Below are positions 1-7,782 of a DNA stretch of 39,620 nt, one piece after another. The translations under genes and the position numbers were made by a program. Each line of letters begins with the position of its first letter. The first letter of the stretch is position 1. The notes under the pieces were generated by a model that was not told the DNA's origin, did not search any database, and worked only from the letters and a program-made list of their open reading frames with translations. The stretch spans positions 1 to 39,620 of the forward strand of contig JADLGB010000266.1 in NCBI GenBank assembly GCA_020849535.1, written 5' to 3'. The stretch is from Candidatus Hydrogenedentota bacterium. GTDB taxonomy: Bacteria > Hydrogenedentota > Hydrogenedentia > Hydrogenedentales > SLHB01.

Positions 1-2
1 AG

Positions 3-788
3 CAGCTCAGCATGTTCCTCGGCGACAACTACCTGCTGACGTTCCAGGAGCGCGAGACCGGCGATTGTTTTGACCCGGTGCGCGATCGCATTCGCAAGGG
101 GTATGGAAGGGTCCGGGCCAATGGCACGGACTTTCTGGCTTATTGCCTCATTGACGCGCTGGTGGACGCCTACTTTCCGATTATCGAGTCGTACGGGGAT
201 CACCTCGAGGACTTGGAAGACGAAGTTCTGGAATCGCCGGGTCCTGGAATGGTGGCGCAGATCCATCAATCCCGGCGGGACCTGCTGGTGCTGCGGCGGG
301 CGATCTGGCCGTTGCGCGAGGCCATCAACTCCATTCTGCGGGACCGGGACTCAAATTTCACGAAAGAAACGCGCATGTACCTGCGCGATTGCTACGATCA
401 CACGATCCAGATCCTGGACCTTGTGGAAGCCTATCGCGAACTGGTCTCTGACCTGATGGATGTGTACCTGTCGTCGTTGAGCACACGGTTGAACGAAGTC
501 ATGCGCGTGTTGACGGTGATTTCCACGATCTTCATTCCACTCACGTTCGTGACGAGCCTCTATGGGATGAACTTCAATACCGAGAAGTCTCCCTGGAACA
601 TGCCGGAACTGAACTGGTTCTTCGGCTACCCGCTCGTGCTGCTGATCATGGGCGCCATGGCGGTTGGGCAGCTCTTCTTCTTCTGGCGGCGCGGGTGGCT
701 GGGTACGACTCTGGAAGAGCGTGAAGCCAACCGCAGATCGCGCGACGACGCGAACAACCCGCCCACCACGCCGCGGCCTCAGACGTAG
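3..788 (+). CDS. corA: CorA-family Mg2+/divalent cation channel, 5' end outside window
   Basis: C-terminal part of a CorA magnesium/cobalt transporter, a homopentameric inner-membrane channel. The reading frame is open to the left edge (QLS precedes the Met at 12), and 'SMFLGDNYLLTFQE' matches the middle of the CorA cytoplasmic domain, so about 60-100 N-terminal residues are missing. The visible part shows the long acidic helical region (HLEDLEDEV), then the first membrane helix ending in the diagnostic YGMNF motif, a short external loop, a second helix (PLVLLIMGAMAVGQLFFFW) and a short basic tail. CorA family membership follows from GMN plus two C-terminal helices; Mg2+ as the ion is family knowledge. 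The stop overlaps the convergent neighbour by 10 bases. The true start cannot be seen. Confidence 0.93.
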   Translation, partial: QLSMFLGDNYLLTFQERETGDCFDPVRDRIRKGYGRVRANGTDFLAYCLIDALVDAYFPIIESYGDHLEDLEDEVLESPGPGMVAQIHQSRRDLLVLRRAIWPLREAINSILRDRDSNFTKETRMYLRDCYDHTIQILDLVEAYRELVSDLMDVYLSSLSTRLNEVMRVLTVISTIFIPLTFVTSLYGMNFNTEKSPWNMPELNWFFGYPLVLLIMGAMAVGQLFFFWRRGWLGTTLEEREANRRSRDDANNPPTTPRPQT

Positions 789-1885
789 TTCAAGCCGTAC
801 CAGAGACTCGGAGCAGGAAACGCGCGCGCGAAAACACCGTGTCCCCGCCCGCGCTGATGATTGCCGAAGACAAACTCCGTAGCGTCCGCGCGCGATGCGA
901 AGTCCATTCGTTCGTGTCCCATTTCAAAGTAGATGCGATCTTCCTCTTCCCGAACAGACAAAGCGGCGGCGGAAGCCATGCCCACTTGGCTGGCGATCCA
1001 GGGGCGCAGCCGATCGCCAAATCGCGGAAAGTCGAGCACGAGAAGGGTGCCGTTAGCGTGCACAGGCTCCATGAGGACGCCGGCCTTGGCCAGCATGCCG
1101 ATGAGAGCGGTCTGCGTGCCTTGCACGTGCATGCGCACCGTTTGCGTGTTGTGCCGCTCCATCAGCAGTCCAAGAACGGAGACTATGGCGGCGTCGTCTC
1201 CGGCATACTCGGCAACAACACAGGCACCGTCGCGATTCGAGACGTGAGAGACGGTATACCCGCACACGGCGCCTTTGAGCGTGACGGACAGAAATTCGGA
1301 CGCGACAAGCTGGCAGAGGCGCGTCTCCAAGGCCCAGTTCCAATCCTCCAGGGGACGGATGAAGTGCGCGCATTTGCGCTCGTAGGCCTCCATCCAGACG
1401 GGCAAGTCCGCGGCTTCGTAGGGTTGAACCTGATAATCAGCCGACCGGAGGCGCTCGGCCTCGCTCCGGTTCAGGACCAGGCGATAGTCGAGGCCCACAC
1501 TGACGGCGCCCGCGCGCCGGTACAGGCCGCGGTCGCCGGAGATCATGAGGAAATCCACGCCTGACGCATCGGCATCCCGGCAGGTACGCTCCAGAAGGCG
1601 GGAGGCGAGGCTGCTTCCCCGGTACTCTTCGTAGGTGGCGACTGCCCCAACGCAACCCACGCGCACCGTGCATCCCCCCAGGGAGGCCCAGCGTTCGGTG
1701 CGCCCGACGTGGCTCACTATGCGTCCTTCCTCGGAGTACACGAGGAGGTTGGCACGGTTGTCTTCGTTGAAGAGAGCCGGAAACGCGTGCCGCATGACCC
1801 CGGTTTTGCCTGGCATGAACACCGTATCCACCAGGGTTTCAAGTGAACCCAGTTCGCCTTGCTCAAGACATCTCGGACCTTCCAT
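779..1885 (-). CDS. GNAT-family N-acetyltransferase with C-terminal extension
   Basis: About 368 residues. The N-terminal half is a GNAT fold: beta-strand 'VGCVGAVAT', then 'YRGSSLASRLLE' as the acetyl-CoA pyrophosphate loop (R/QxxGxA-like), then 'FLMISGDRGLYRRAGA', a typical GNAT strand and 'Y-R-R-A-G' turn. The C-terminal half carries a second domain ending in 'PSLWYGLNYV', a tail I associate with Eis-like or two-domain GNAT proteins; its substrate is unknown. I chose ATG 1885 because GGAAAGGG lies just upstream, although the frame stays open to 1954. It is divergent from the methyltransferase at 2028 and convergent with corA, so it is probably monocistronic. Confidence 0.8.
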   Translation of the reverse strand: MEGPRCLEQGELGSLETLVDTVFMPGKTGVMRHAFPALFNEDNRANLLVYSEEGRIVSHVGRTERWASLGGCTVRVGCVGAVATYEEYRGSSLASRLLERTCRDADASGVDFLMISGDRGLYRRAGAVSVGLDYRLVLNRSEAERLRSADYQVQPYEAADLPVWMEAYERKCAHFIRPLEDWNWALETRLCQLVASEFLSVTLKGAVCGYTVSHVSNRDGACVVAEYAGDDAAIVSVLGLLMERHNTQTVRMHVQGTQTALIGMLAKAGVLMEPVHANGTLLVLDFPRFGDRLRPWIASQVGMASAAALSVREEEDRIYFEMGHERMDFASRADATEFVFGNHQRGRGHGVFARAFPAPSLWYGLNYV

Positions 1886-1960
1886 GACTGGCCCTTTCCA
1901 CTGAAGGGGGGTATTCCCCACCTTCATTTTGACCGACAGTCGTGGGCACCGCAAGGCCTA

Positions 1961-1986
1961 TGTGAGAAATGACTGTGTGAGAAATG
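1961..1986. repeat. Direct 11-bp repeat in a divergent intergenic region
   Basis: TGTGAGAAATG occurs at 1961-1971 and again at 1976-1986, a 15-bp period, between the divergent starts at 1885 and 2028. It could be a tandem operator for either gene, or chance. No regulator is suggested by the neighbours. Confidence 0.4.
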
Positions 1987-2027
1987 CCTCGAATAAGGCC
2001 CCCTTCATGCGGTACACTTCTTCTCTT

Positions 2028-3155
2028 ATGGAAACAGCAATACTCAAATCAAAAGAAGACCGCCGTCTCTTGCGGGGTCATTTGTGGGCGTATCGCAACG
2101 AGTTCGCGAAGCTGCCCCGGGTTTCAGATGGGGAAATCGTGGACATACAGTCCGACCGCGGCCGCTTCATCGGCAAGGGTTTCTACCAGGCGGAGGGCGG
2201 TATCGGGGTTCGGATTCTAACGCGCCGCGATAACGAAACCGTGGATGCCGCGTTTCTGGCGCGGCGGGTGGCGCGTGCCAAGCGCTACCGGGACCGGCTG
2301 TATCCCGGAGAAATCGTGTACCGCTGGGTGTACGGCGAAAGCGATGGGCTTCCCGGACTGGTCGTGGACCGCTACGGACCCGTCGTCGTGGCGCAGTCGA
2401 GCTGCCAGTTCTACTCGCCCTACGCCGAAACCTTGGCGAAGGCGTTTCAAGAGCATGAGGGCGTGACAGGCGTCCGGCTTACGCTGCCAGGCGTGGATAG
2501 GCGTGTGGGCGATGTGCCGGAATCCGTGGAAGTATCCATTGGCGGGCTGCAATTCACGGTGAACCTCGCGGAAGGCCAAAAGACGGGCATGTTCTTGGAC
2601 CAGCGCGAGAACTGCTGGGCGCTGCGCGCGTTGGCTGATGGCGCCAAAGTGCTTGACGGCCACTGCCACGCGGGGCAATGGAGTTGCCATTTCGCAGCCG
2701 CCGGGGCTACCTCCGTGTTGGGCGTGGATACGTCCGCGCCGGCCATCGAACGTGCCCGTGCGAACGCGGAACGCAACGGCGTCGCGGACCGCTGCGTGTT
2801 TGAGAGTGCGAGCGTCACCGAGGTTCTGCAGCGCGGCGAGCGGTACGACGTGGTGCTGCTCGATCCGCCAGCGCTTGCGAAAACCCGCGCGCAAGCCACA
2901 AAGGCCGCGGGACTATATCAGGCGTTGAACCGGGATGCGATGCTTGCGGTGGAACCGGGCGGCTACCTGGTCACGAGTTCGTGTTCGCACTTCGTGGATC
3001 GGGCGGACTTTCTGGAAATCCTGAAACGAGCCGCGCGTGCGGCGCAACGTGACGCCTGGGTCGTAGAAGAGCACGGCGCGGCAAAGGACCATCCCGTTCT
3101 CCTGGCAATGCCGGAGACGGAGTACCTGAAGTGTGTGGTGCTGCGGGTGTTCTGA
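2028..3155 (+). CDS. rlmI: Class I SAM-dependent rRNA methyltransferase, RlmI-like
   Basis: 375 residues, the usual length of RlmI/YccW, which makes m5C1962 in 23S rRNA. An N-terminal PUA-like domain (LKSKEDRRLLRGHLWAY, then GRFIGKGFY) is followed by the linker motif 'YGESDGLPGLVVDRYG' that is diagnostic of this family. A Rossmann methyltransferase domain follows, with the SAM-binding stretch 'VLDGHCHAGQWS', the acidic ribose-binding strand end 'VLGVDTS', the catalytic-loop motif 'LLDPPAL' and the 'TSSCSHFV' motif carrying the conserved Cys. The frame is open from 1929, but the domain begins at the METAILKS start. That ATG has no Shine-Dalgarno; a TACACT box lies 9 bases upstream, so a very short leader is possible. 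The exact modified base is inferred from the family. Confidence 0.88.
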   Translation: METAILKSKEDRRLLRGHLWAYRNEFAKLPRVSDGEIVDIQSDRGRFIGKGFYQAEGGIGVRILTRRDNETVDAAFLARRVARAKRYRDRLYPGEIVYRWVYGESDGLPGLVVDRYGPVVVAQSSCQFYSPYAETLAKAFQEHEGVTGVRLTLPGVDRRVGDVPESVEVSIGGLQFTVNLAEGQKTGMFLDQRENCWALRALADGAKVLDGHCHAGQWSCHFAAAGATSVLGVDTSAPAIERARANAERNGVADRCVFESASVTEVLQRGERYDVVLLDPPALAKTRAQATKAAGLYQALNRDAMLAVEPGGYLVTSSCSHFVDRADFLEILKRAARAAQRDAWVVEEHGAAKDHPVLLAMPETEYLKCVVLRVF

Positions 3156-3196
3156 GCGGGCGATGCTTTGAGGCAATCTGTGTGATTCACCCGTTA

Positions 3197-4222
3197 TTAA
3201 GTCTGGGGCACGGCGTGCGCCGATGCGACGGCGTTCTTGACTGCCGCAATGATGGGTTTCGTATCGCGCGTTGAAGCGAAGTACATGTCGGCGCCCGCGC
3301 CGCGGGCGTCCCTTTCCGCTTGTGCATCCCCGCCGTAGATGATGACGGGGAGATTCTTGAATTGCCGGGTCGAACGGACAATCTTGCACACGTCCGCCCC
3401 GCTGATGGTCTCTTGGTTCGCGTCCGCCAGCAAGATGGCAGGGCGTGAGAGCCGGAGCCAGAAGAAGCCGTCCACGGCGCCCGGGGCGAGGGTTACTTCG
3501 TATCCGGCATCGGTGAGGCTCAGGCGGAGTTCATTGACCTGCTTCGGATCCGGCTCCATGATGAGCACGTGATTCGCACCGTGGCGATCGGCGCGCAGGC
3601 GGGCCAGCGTGGTGGCGACGAAAAACTCGATGTCATACAGCACGGATTCCTCTGGATCGTGGTACTCGCAGCCAATCCAGGCGCCATCGGAGGTCCGGCC
3701 CGAAGCGCACACATCAACCTCGATGTTCTCGATGACGGAGCCGTCGGGCAGTTCGAAGTGCACGAGCAAATGCTCGTGTCTGAGCATGGGCGAGGGCACC
3801 AGAATCTTGCACCCGCCCGCGCTGAGGTCGACCAGTTCCCCCTCGAAATCATCGCCGTTATCCATGCGCACCGTGCAAAGCGTATGGAGATTGATGCGCT
3901 CGTGTTTGCGAACCCGGACGCACGAGACGGCCTGGGGCCAGTTTACCCGTACGTAGGAGAAGTTGGCGCCGGAACCGAGCGCCTGGATCTCGGAATCGCA
4001 TCCACACGCGTTACCTTCGGCCAGAAAGCGAAGTGAACACTCGGCGCCTACGCGGAGGGCGGCGCCGCTGTGGGACGGCGCAGGGATATCGAGTAAGAGG
4101 TAGGCCCCGCGCTGCCAGCCGCGAATGTAGGTTCTGACCCTTCCCTCGGCGGCCTGGATGTTCTTGATGTGCAGAACAACGGCGCGTCCAACCTCGAAGT
4201 ACTGCTCGACGTCCTCGTGCAC
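3197..4222 (-). CDS. PilZ-domain protein fused to a C-terminal receiver-like domain
   Basis: 341 residues from GTG 4222. An N-terminal YcgR-N-like beta-barrel (1-95) is followed by a PilZ domain (about 103-210) with both c-di-GMP signatures, RKHER (R105-R109) and DLSAGG (D132-G137), then a CheY-like receiver domain (218-341). The receiver keeps an acidic pair (E223, D225), a phospho-acceptor candidate D267 in 'ILLADAN' and a Lys at 322. The usual Thr/Ser after strand 4 is replaced by Tyr-Gly-Gly, so signalling may be altered. GTG was preferred to ATG 4243 because GGGGGAG sits 10 bases upstream of it and nothing precedes the ATG. By family knowledge it binds c-di-GMP. The output (flagellar brake, secretion or surface control) cannot be told from the neighbours. 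Confidence 0.87.
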   Translation of the reverse strand: MHEDVEQYFEVGRAVVLHIKNIQAAEGRVRTYIRGWQRGAYLLLDIPAPSHSGAALRVGAECSLRFLAEGNACGCDSEIQALGSGANFSYVRVNWPQAVSCVRVRKHERINLHTLCTVRMDNGDDFEGELVDLSAGGCKILVPSPMLRHEHLLVHFELPDGSVIENIEVDVCASGRTSDGAWIGCEYHDPEESVLYDIEFFVATTLARLRADRHGANHVLIMEPDPKQVNELRLSLTDAGYEVTLAPGAVDGFFWLRLSRPAILLADANQETISGADVCKIVRSTRQFKNLPVIIYGGDAQAERDARGAGADMYFASTRDTKPIIAAVKNAVASAHAVPQT

Positions 4223-4265
4223 GGCTGGGTATCTCCCCCGCATTGGGAAACCGATCGCGGAACGT

Positions 4266-4271
4266 ATTATA
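4266..4271 (-). promoter_or_regulatory. Perfect -10 box (TATAAT) upstream of the PilZ-receiver gene
   Basis: The minus strand reads TATAAT about 45 bases upstream of GTG 4222. No convincing -35 hexamer lies 16-18 bases further up, so this is a partial promoter call. Confidence 0.35.
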
Positions 4272-4319
4272 GCAGATGGGGAGATGGCGTAGTAGCGAGA
4301 TCCACGCCGCCTCGGTGGG

Positions 4320-4348
4320 TTGCCAATCCGTGGACCAAGCTCTAGAAT
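4320..4348 (+). promoter_or_regulatory. Sigma70-type promoter of the sugar ABC operon, predicted leaderless
   Basis: TTGCCA (4320-4325), a 17-base spacer, then TAGAAT (4343-4348); each hexamer matches 5 of 6 consensus bases. Transcription would begin about 7 bases later, exactly at the GTG start codon 4356, and no ribosome binding site precedes that codon. Confidence 0.6.
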
Positions 4349-4355
4349 CTCTCTC

Positions 4356-5756
4356 GTGAAGCTCTATTCCGCCATACTCCGCACCGGAATCGCAGTCGGT
4401 GTGGTGTTGCCACTGGCCGTGATATTCCTTCGGTGGGACGGCGCCGTACGTCCCCGCCCCCCTGGAGATGACCCCTGGCGCCGCGTGGAGTTGGCCGTGT
4501 TCGAAGGAGGATACGGCATCGCATGGCACCAGAAAACGGCTGCCGAGTACACGGCCGCCCACGCCGAGGAACGGGCGATCGTCAACGTGTGGGGAGAGCC
4601 GCGCATGGCCGAGAAGGTCAAACCCCGCATTCTCCGGGGGGACCCTCCAAGCCTGATCATGGATAACCGGTTGCCCCTGTGGCTGATGATCAGCACGGGC
4701 AAGCTGCTCCCCTTCGACGGCGCGTTGGACCGTCCCGCATACGGCAGCGACGTGCCGTGGCGCGACCTCTTTCTCCCGGGGACTTTGGATACCTACACGA
4801 GCGGCGGAAAGGTGTACGCGATCCCCACGTCGTTCGGGGCGTGGGCGTGCTGGTACGATGCGCGGCAGTTTCGCGAGCACGGGTGGAGCGTGCCACGGAC
4901 CTGGTACGAGTTCGAGACCCTGTGTCGGCAGATCGACGCCGCGGGCATAGCGCCAATCGCCTATCAGGGAAAGTACCCCTATTACGCCTGGTTCACGTAC
5001 ATTTCGTTGTTGCAGCGGTGCGGCGGGCTCGCGCTGATCAATCGGATCAATGCGATGGAGCCGGGCGCGTTCAGCGATCCGGTCGCATTAAAGGCGGCGG
5101 GCATGCTGCAAGACTTGGCGCGCCGCTATTTCCAGAGGGGCTCCCTGGCGATGTCGCACACGGAGAGCCAACTGCAATTCGTGAATAACAAGGCGGCGAT
5201 GATCTTCTGCGGGGTCTGGCTGGAAAACGAGCAGCGCGACACGATTCGGCCTGGATTCGAGTTGTGCTGTTTCAACGTGCCCGCCGTCGAGGGAGGCAAG
5301 GGCAATCCCCGTTTGTTCAACGGATTGGGAACCGAGTACGTCTTCATGCCCACGGAAGGGCGTAATCCCGATGTGGCGGCGGACTTCACGCGCTACATGG
5401 TGTCTCTCGAGAAGGGGCCGGATATGGGAGCGTCCATCGGAGTCATCTCGCCGCTGCGCGGGGGATGTCCGCCGTCGGCTGTGAGCCCCGCGCTGCAGTC
5501 GGTGCTCCACATGCTCGACGCATCCATGGTGGACGGAACGCCCGGCATCTTCAATGTGCGGCTGGCGGAACTGCTGCTGGAATGGCAACAGCAGGTGATG
5601 ATTCCGAGTCTTGCGGGGCTGTTACATGGAACGCTCACCCCGGAAGAATTTGCACGGCGTCTGGACAACGGGATCGCCCACGCGCGAGCCGATCCCGATA
5701 TCATCATTCCAGAGTTCAAGCCATACGACCCGCAGGCCTTCGGTGAGCCGCTATGA
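4356..5756 (+). CDS. ABC transporter extracellular sugar-binding protein (family 1-like)
   Basis: 466 residues. An N-terminal hydrophobic segment (GIAVGVVLPLAVIFL) without lipobox or obvious cleavage site suggests a membrane-anchored periplasmic binding protein. The mature part has the MalE/UgpB-type order: 'ELAVFEGGYG' first strand, 'VNVWGEP', 'KVYAIPTSFGAWACWYDA', the hinge 'FVNNKAAMIFCGVW' and 'YVFMPTEGRNPDVAADF'. It is first in an operon with two permeases: its stop overlaps the next start by 4 bases. The substrate is probably a sugar or oligosaccharide by family, not shown. GTG 4356 is chosen because an in-frame TTG at 4320 forms the -35 box of a good promoter. Confidence 0.87.
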   Translation: MKLYSAILRTGIAVGVVLPLAVIFLRWDGAVRPRPPGDDPWRRVELAVFEGGYGIAWHQKTAAEYTAAHAEERAIVNVWGEPRMAEKVKPRILRGDPPSLIMDNRLPLWLMISTGKLLPFDGALDRPAYGSDVPWRDLFLPGTLDTYTSGGKVYAIPTSFGAWACWYDARQFREHGWSVPRTWYEFETLCRQIDAAGIAPIAYQGKYPYYAWFTYISLLQRCGGLALINRINAMEPGAFSDPVALKAAGMLQDLARRYFQRGSLAMSHTESQLQFVNNKAAMIFCGVWLENEQRDTIRPGFELCCFNVPAVEGGKGNPRLFNGLGTEYVFMPTEGRNPDVAADFTRYMVSLEKGPDMGASIGVISPLRGGCPPSAVSPALQSVLHMLDASMVDGTPGIFNVRLAELLLEWQQQVMIPSLAGLLHGTLTPEEFARRLDNGIAHARADPDIIIPEFKPYDPQAFGEPL

Positions 5757-6652
5757 AGCGAACATGGGAACAGACGTGCTTCATCGCGGTATTCCTCGCA
5801 CCAGCGCTTCTCTTGTTCACGGTATTTGTGGCAATTCCTGGCGCGCGCGCATTGCTGTACAGCTTGCAGAAATGGGACGGACTCTCGGAACCCAAATGGG
5901 TGGGGTTCTCCAATTTCGTGGCGCTATTCCGGGACGACCTGTTCCGGATCGCGCTGGGTCACAACTTGTTTCTAACAGTTACCGCGGGAAGCGCGACAAT
6001 CCTCCTCGCCCTCTTCTTCGCGGCGGTGCTCCATCGGCGCGTTCGCGGATCGGCGGTCTTCCGTGTGGCCTTCTTCTTCCCCAACGTCATCGCATCCGTC
6101 GCGGTCGCGCTACTGTGGCTCTTGCTTTACAGCACGACGGACTTCGGGGTGCTGAACGGTTTCCTGGCCTGGATGAAAGAAACTGTCGGCTGGCCGGCGG
6201 TGAGTCTTCCAATCCCGTTCACAGGGAAACCGTATCTCGTGTATTCCGTGGTGCCGATGCTGGTCTGGACGGCGACCGGCTTTTACATGGTCCTCTTTCT
6301 CGCGGCCATGGAGGGCATCCCGGAATCGTTCTACGAGGTTGCCGAACTGGAAGGGGTGTCGCCGTTCGGCCAGTTCTGGCACATCACGTTACCGCTGATT
6401 CGCGAGGTCGTGGTGGTTGGCGTAGTCTTCCTGGTTATCGGGAGCCTCAAGCTCTTTGAAGCGGTTTGGATCATGGACAACGAGTGGCCTTCCAAAGAAA
6501 CGCACGTGATGGCGACGTTGCTGTACCAGAAAGTGTTCAGCGAGTACAACGTGGGGTATGGATCCGCGGTGGCGGTCCTCATGTTTGTCCTGGTGTTCGT
6601 GGCGACGCTCGCGACGCTGCGCTTCTCACGCAGGGAGGCACTCGAATACTGA
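5753..6652 (+). CDS. ABC sugar transporter permease, MalF/UgpA type
   Basis: 299 residues with six predicted membrane helices. The first is 'AVFLAPALLLFTVFVAI'. The EAA loop that docks the ATPase reads 'EVAELEGVSPFGQFWHITLP' in the last third, the typical place and form for a carbohydrate-uptake family permease. ATG overlaps the binding-protein stop (ATGA), and the gene ends in a one-base TGATG overlap with the second permease, so the three are translationally coupled. It forms the translocation channel with the next protein. Family assignment is secure; the substrate is unknown. Confidence 0.92.
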   Translation: MKRTWEQTCFIAVFLAPALLLFTVFVAIPGARALLYSLQKWDGLSEPKWVGFSNFVALFRDDLFRIALGHNLFLTVTAGSATILLALFFAAVLHRRVRGSAVFRVAFFFPNVIASVAVALLWLLLYSTTDFGVLNGFLAWMKETVGWPAVSLPIPFTGKPYLVYSVVPMLVWTATGFYMVLFLAAMEGIPESFYEVAELEGVSPFGQFWHITLPLIREVVVVGVVFLVIGSLKLFEAVWIMDNEWPSKETHVMATLLYQKVFSEYNVGYGSAVAVLMFVLVFVATLATLRFSRREALEY

Positions 6653-7578
6653 TGCTGTCCCTCCTCAAGAGCGCAATCTTGTATGCAGTCTTGTTGGTGT
6701 GGCTGCTGGCCGTGGTGATGCCGCTATTGTGGGTCTTTGCCGGTTCTCTGCGCAGTTCCCGGGAATTCGTGGAGGACCCCTTCGGCATTCCGTGGCTCAT
6801 CACCGGATCGCCGTATGCCGATAATCCAGACGTCGACACCCCCTGGGAGTCCGTCGTTGCGGACTTCCGCAAGGCGTGGGTCAAATCGAAGTTCAGCCGT
6901 TTCTTTTTCAACAGTGTGTTGGTCACCACGCTGTCACTCGTGGGGATAATCAGCATCTCGTCGATGGCCTCCTATGTGTTGGCCAAATTCACGTTCCCCG
7001 GCAGCAAACTGGTGCTCCTGTACTTTGTCAGTGGCCTGATGGTTCCGGCCCAACTCGTTCTAATACCCCTGTTCTTTCAGTTCACCACGCTTTCGCGCTG
7101 GGGGACGGCTCTGCTTGCGCCATTTGGGTACGAGGTGGAACTGCACGACACGTTCACAGGGCTGATCACGATCTACATAGCGCTCAGCCTGCCTTTCACC
7201 ATTCTGGTGCTGACAGGATTCTTCAAGTCGCTGCCAAGCGAGTTGCGCGAGGCGGGCATCATGGATGGCTGCGGAGAGTACGGAGTTTTCCGGCACATCA
7301 TGCTGCCGCTCTCGAAACCGGGGTTGGTTACCGCGGCCATCTTCAATTTCCTGGGCATTTGGAACGAGTATTTGTTTGCGCTGGTCTTCATGAACTCCGA
7401 TTCGCACAAGACGCTGCCCCTGGGGCTCGCGGCGGTCAGCATTCAGGCGCAGTACCGGACGGACTTCGGGTTGATGTTTGCGGGGCTGGTGATCGTGCTG
7501 GTGCCGACCTTGCTCGTCTACATCGTTTTGCAGAAGCAGTTGACGCGGGGCATTACCGTGGGTGCGCTGAAGGGGTAG
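6652..7578 (+). CDS. ABC sugar transporter permease, MalG/UgpE type
   Basis: 308 residues. It begins at the ATG overlapping the previous stop; an in-frame extension back to 6466 lies inside the preceding gene and is not believed. The N-terminal helix (AVLLVWLLAVVMPLLWVF) is followed by a periplasmic segment, four further helices, and the EAA loop 'EAGIMDGCGEYGVFRHIMLP', a standard MalG-type motif. The C-terminus 'LTRGITVGALKG' matches the conserved tail of this group. No nucleotide-binding subunit follows; such systems often share an MsmX/MsmK-type ATPase encoded elsewhere, which is the likely explanation here. Confidence 0.92.
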   Translation: MLSLLKSAILYAVLLVWLLAVVMPLLWVFAGSLRSSREFVEDPFGIPWLITGSPYADNPDVDTPWESVVADFRKAWVKSKFSRFFFNSVLVTTLSLVGIISISSMASYVLAKFTFPGSKLVLLYFVSGLMVPAQLVLIPLFFQFTTLSRWGTALLAPFGYEVELHDTFTGLITIYIALSLPFTILVLTGFFKSLPSELREAGIMDGCGEYGVFRHIMLPLSKPGLVTAAIFNFLGIWNEYLFALVFMNSDSHKTLPLGLAAVSIQAQYRTDFGLMFAGLVIVLVPTLLVYIVLQKQLTRGITVGALKG

Positions 7579-7590
7579 ACTGAAGACAAA

Positions 7591-7620
7591 GACACAGGCG
7601 AGGGCGCCTGTGCCACACGC
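7591..7620 (+). repeat. Dispersed palindromic intergenic repeat, copy A
   Basis: CACAGGCG-AGGG-CGCCTGTG is an 8-bp perfect hairpin (7593-7612) followed by CCACACGC. It begins 12 bases after the permease stop, so it may also serve as a terminator. It pairs with the inverted copy at 7715-7745; a second such pair lies at 34.5 kb. Confidence 0.7.
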
Positions 7621-7714
7621 CTATTTCGACCCCAATGTTCACTCGGAACGTGTGGAGTCCTCGTGTAAACCAAAAACAGAAAGAGAGCAAGAATAAACCC
7701 CAGGCCGGGCAAGC

Positions 7715-7745
7715 GCGTGTGGCATAGCCGCCCTCGGCTGTGCTC
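7715..7745 (-). repeat. Dispersed palindromic intergenic repeat, copy B (inverted)
   Basis: Read on the minus strand this is the same element as copy A: a CAGCCG-AGGG-CGGCT stem, then atGCCACACGC. Stem bases differ from copy A but compensate, so pairing is kept. The spacer before it holds a purine-rich AGAAAGAGAG tract and CCGGGCAAGCGCG, which recur before copy D. Confidence 0.65.
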
Positions 7746-7782
7746 TTCATTTGGATGTCCTGGCTTCGGACTTTGCGCGGAT

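Noticed and set aside
839..1564. A 241-residue plus-strand frame
   Set aside because: Antisense to the GNAT gene, no family features, no Shine-Dalgarno.
2217..2894. A 225-residue minus-strand frame inside rlmI
   Set aside because: Antisense to a well-supported methyltransferase; His/Arg-rich composition typical of GC-rich shadow frames.
4011..4880. A 289-residue minus-strand frame over the PilZ gene start and the sugar-binding protein gene
   Set aside because: It overlaps two strongly supported genes and is Arg/Pro-rich without motifs.
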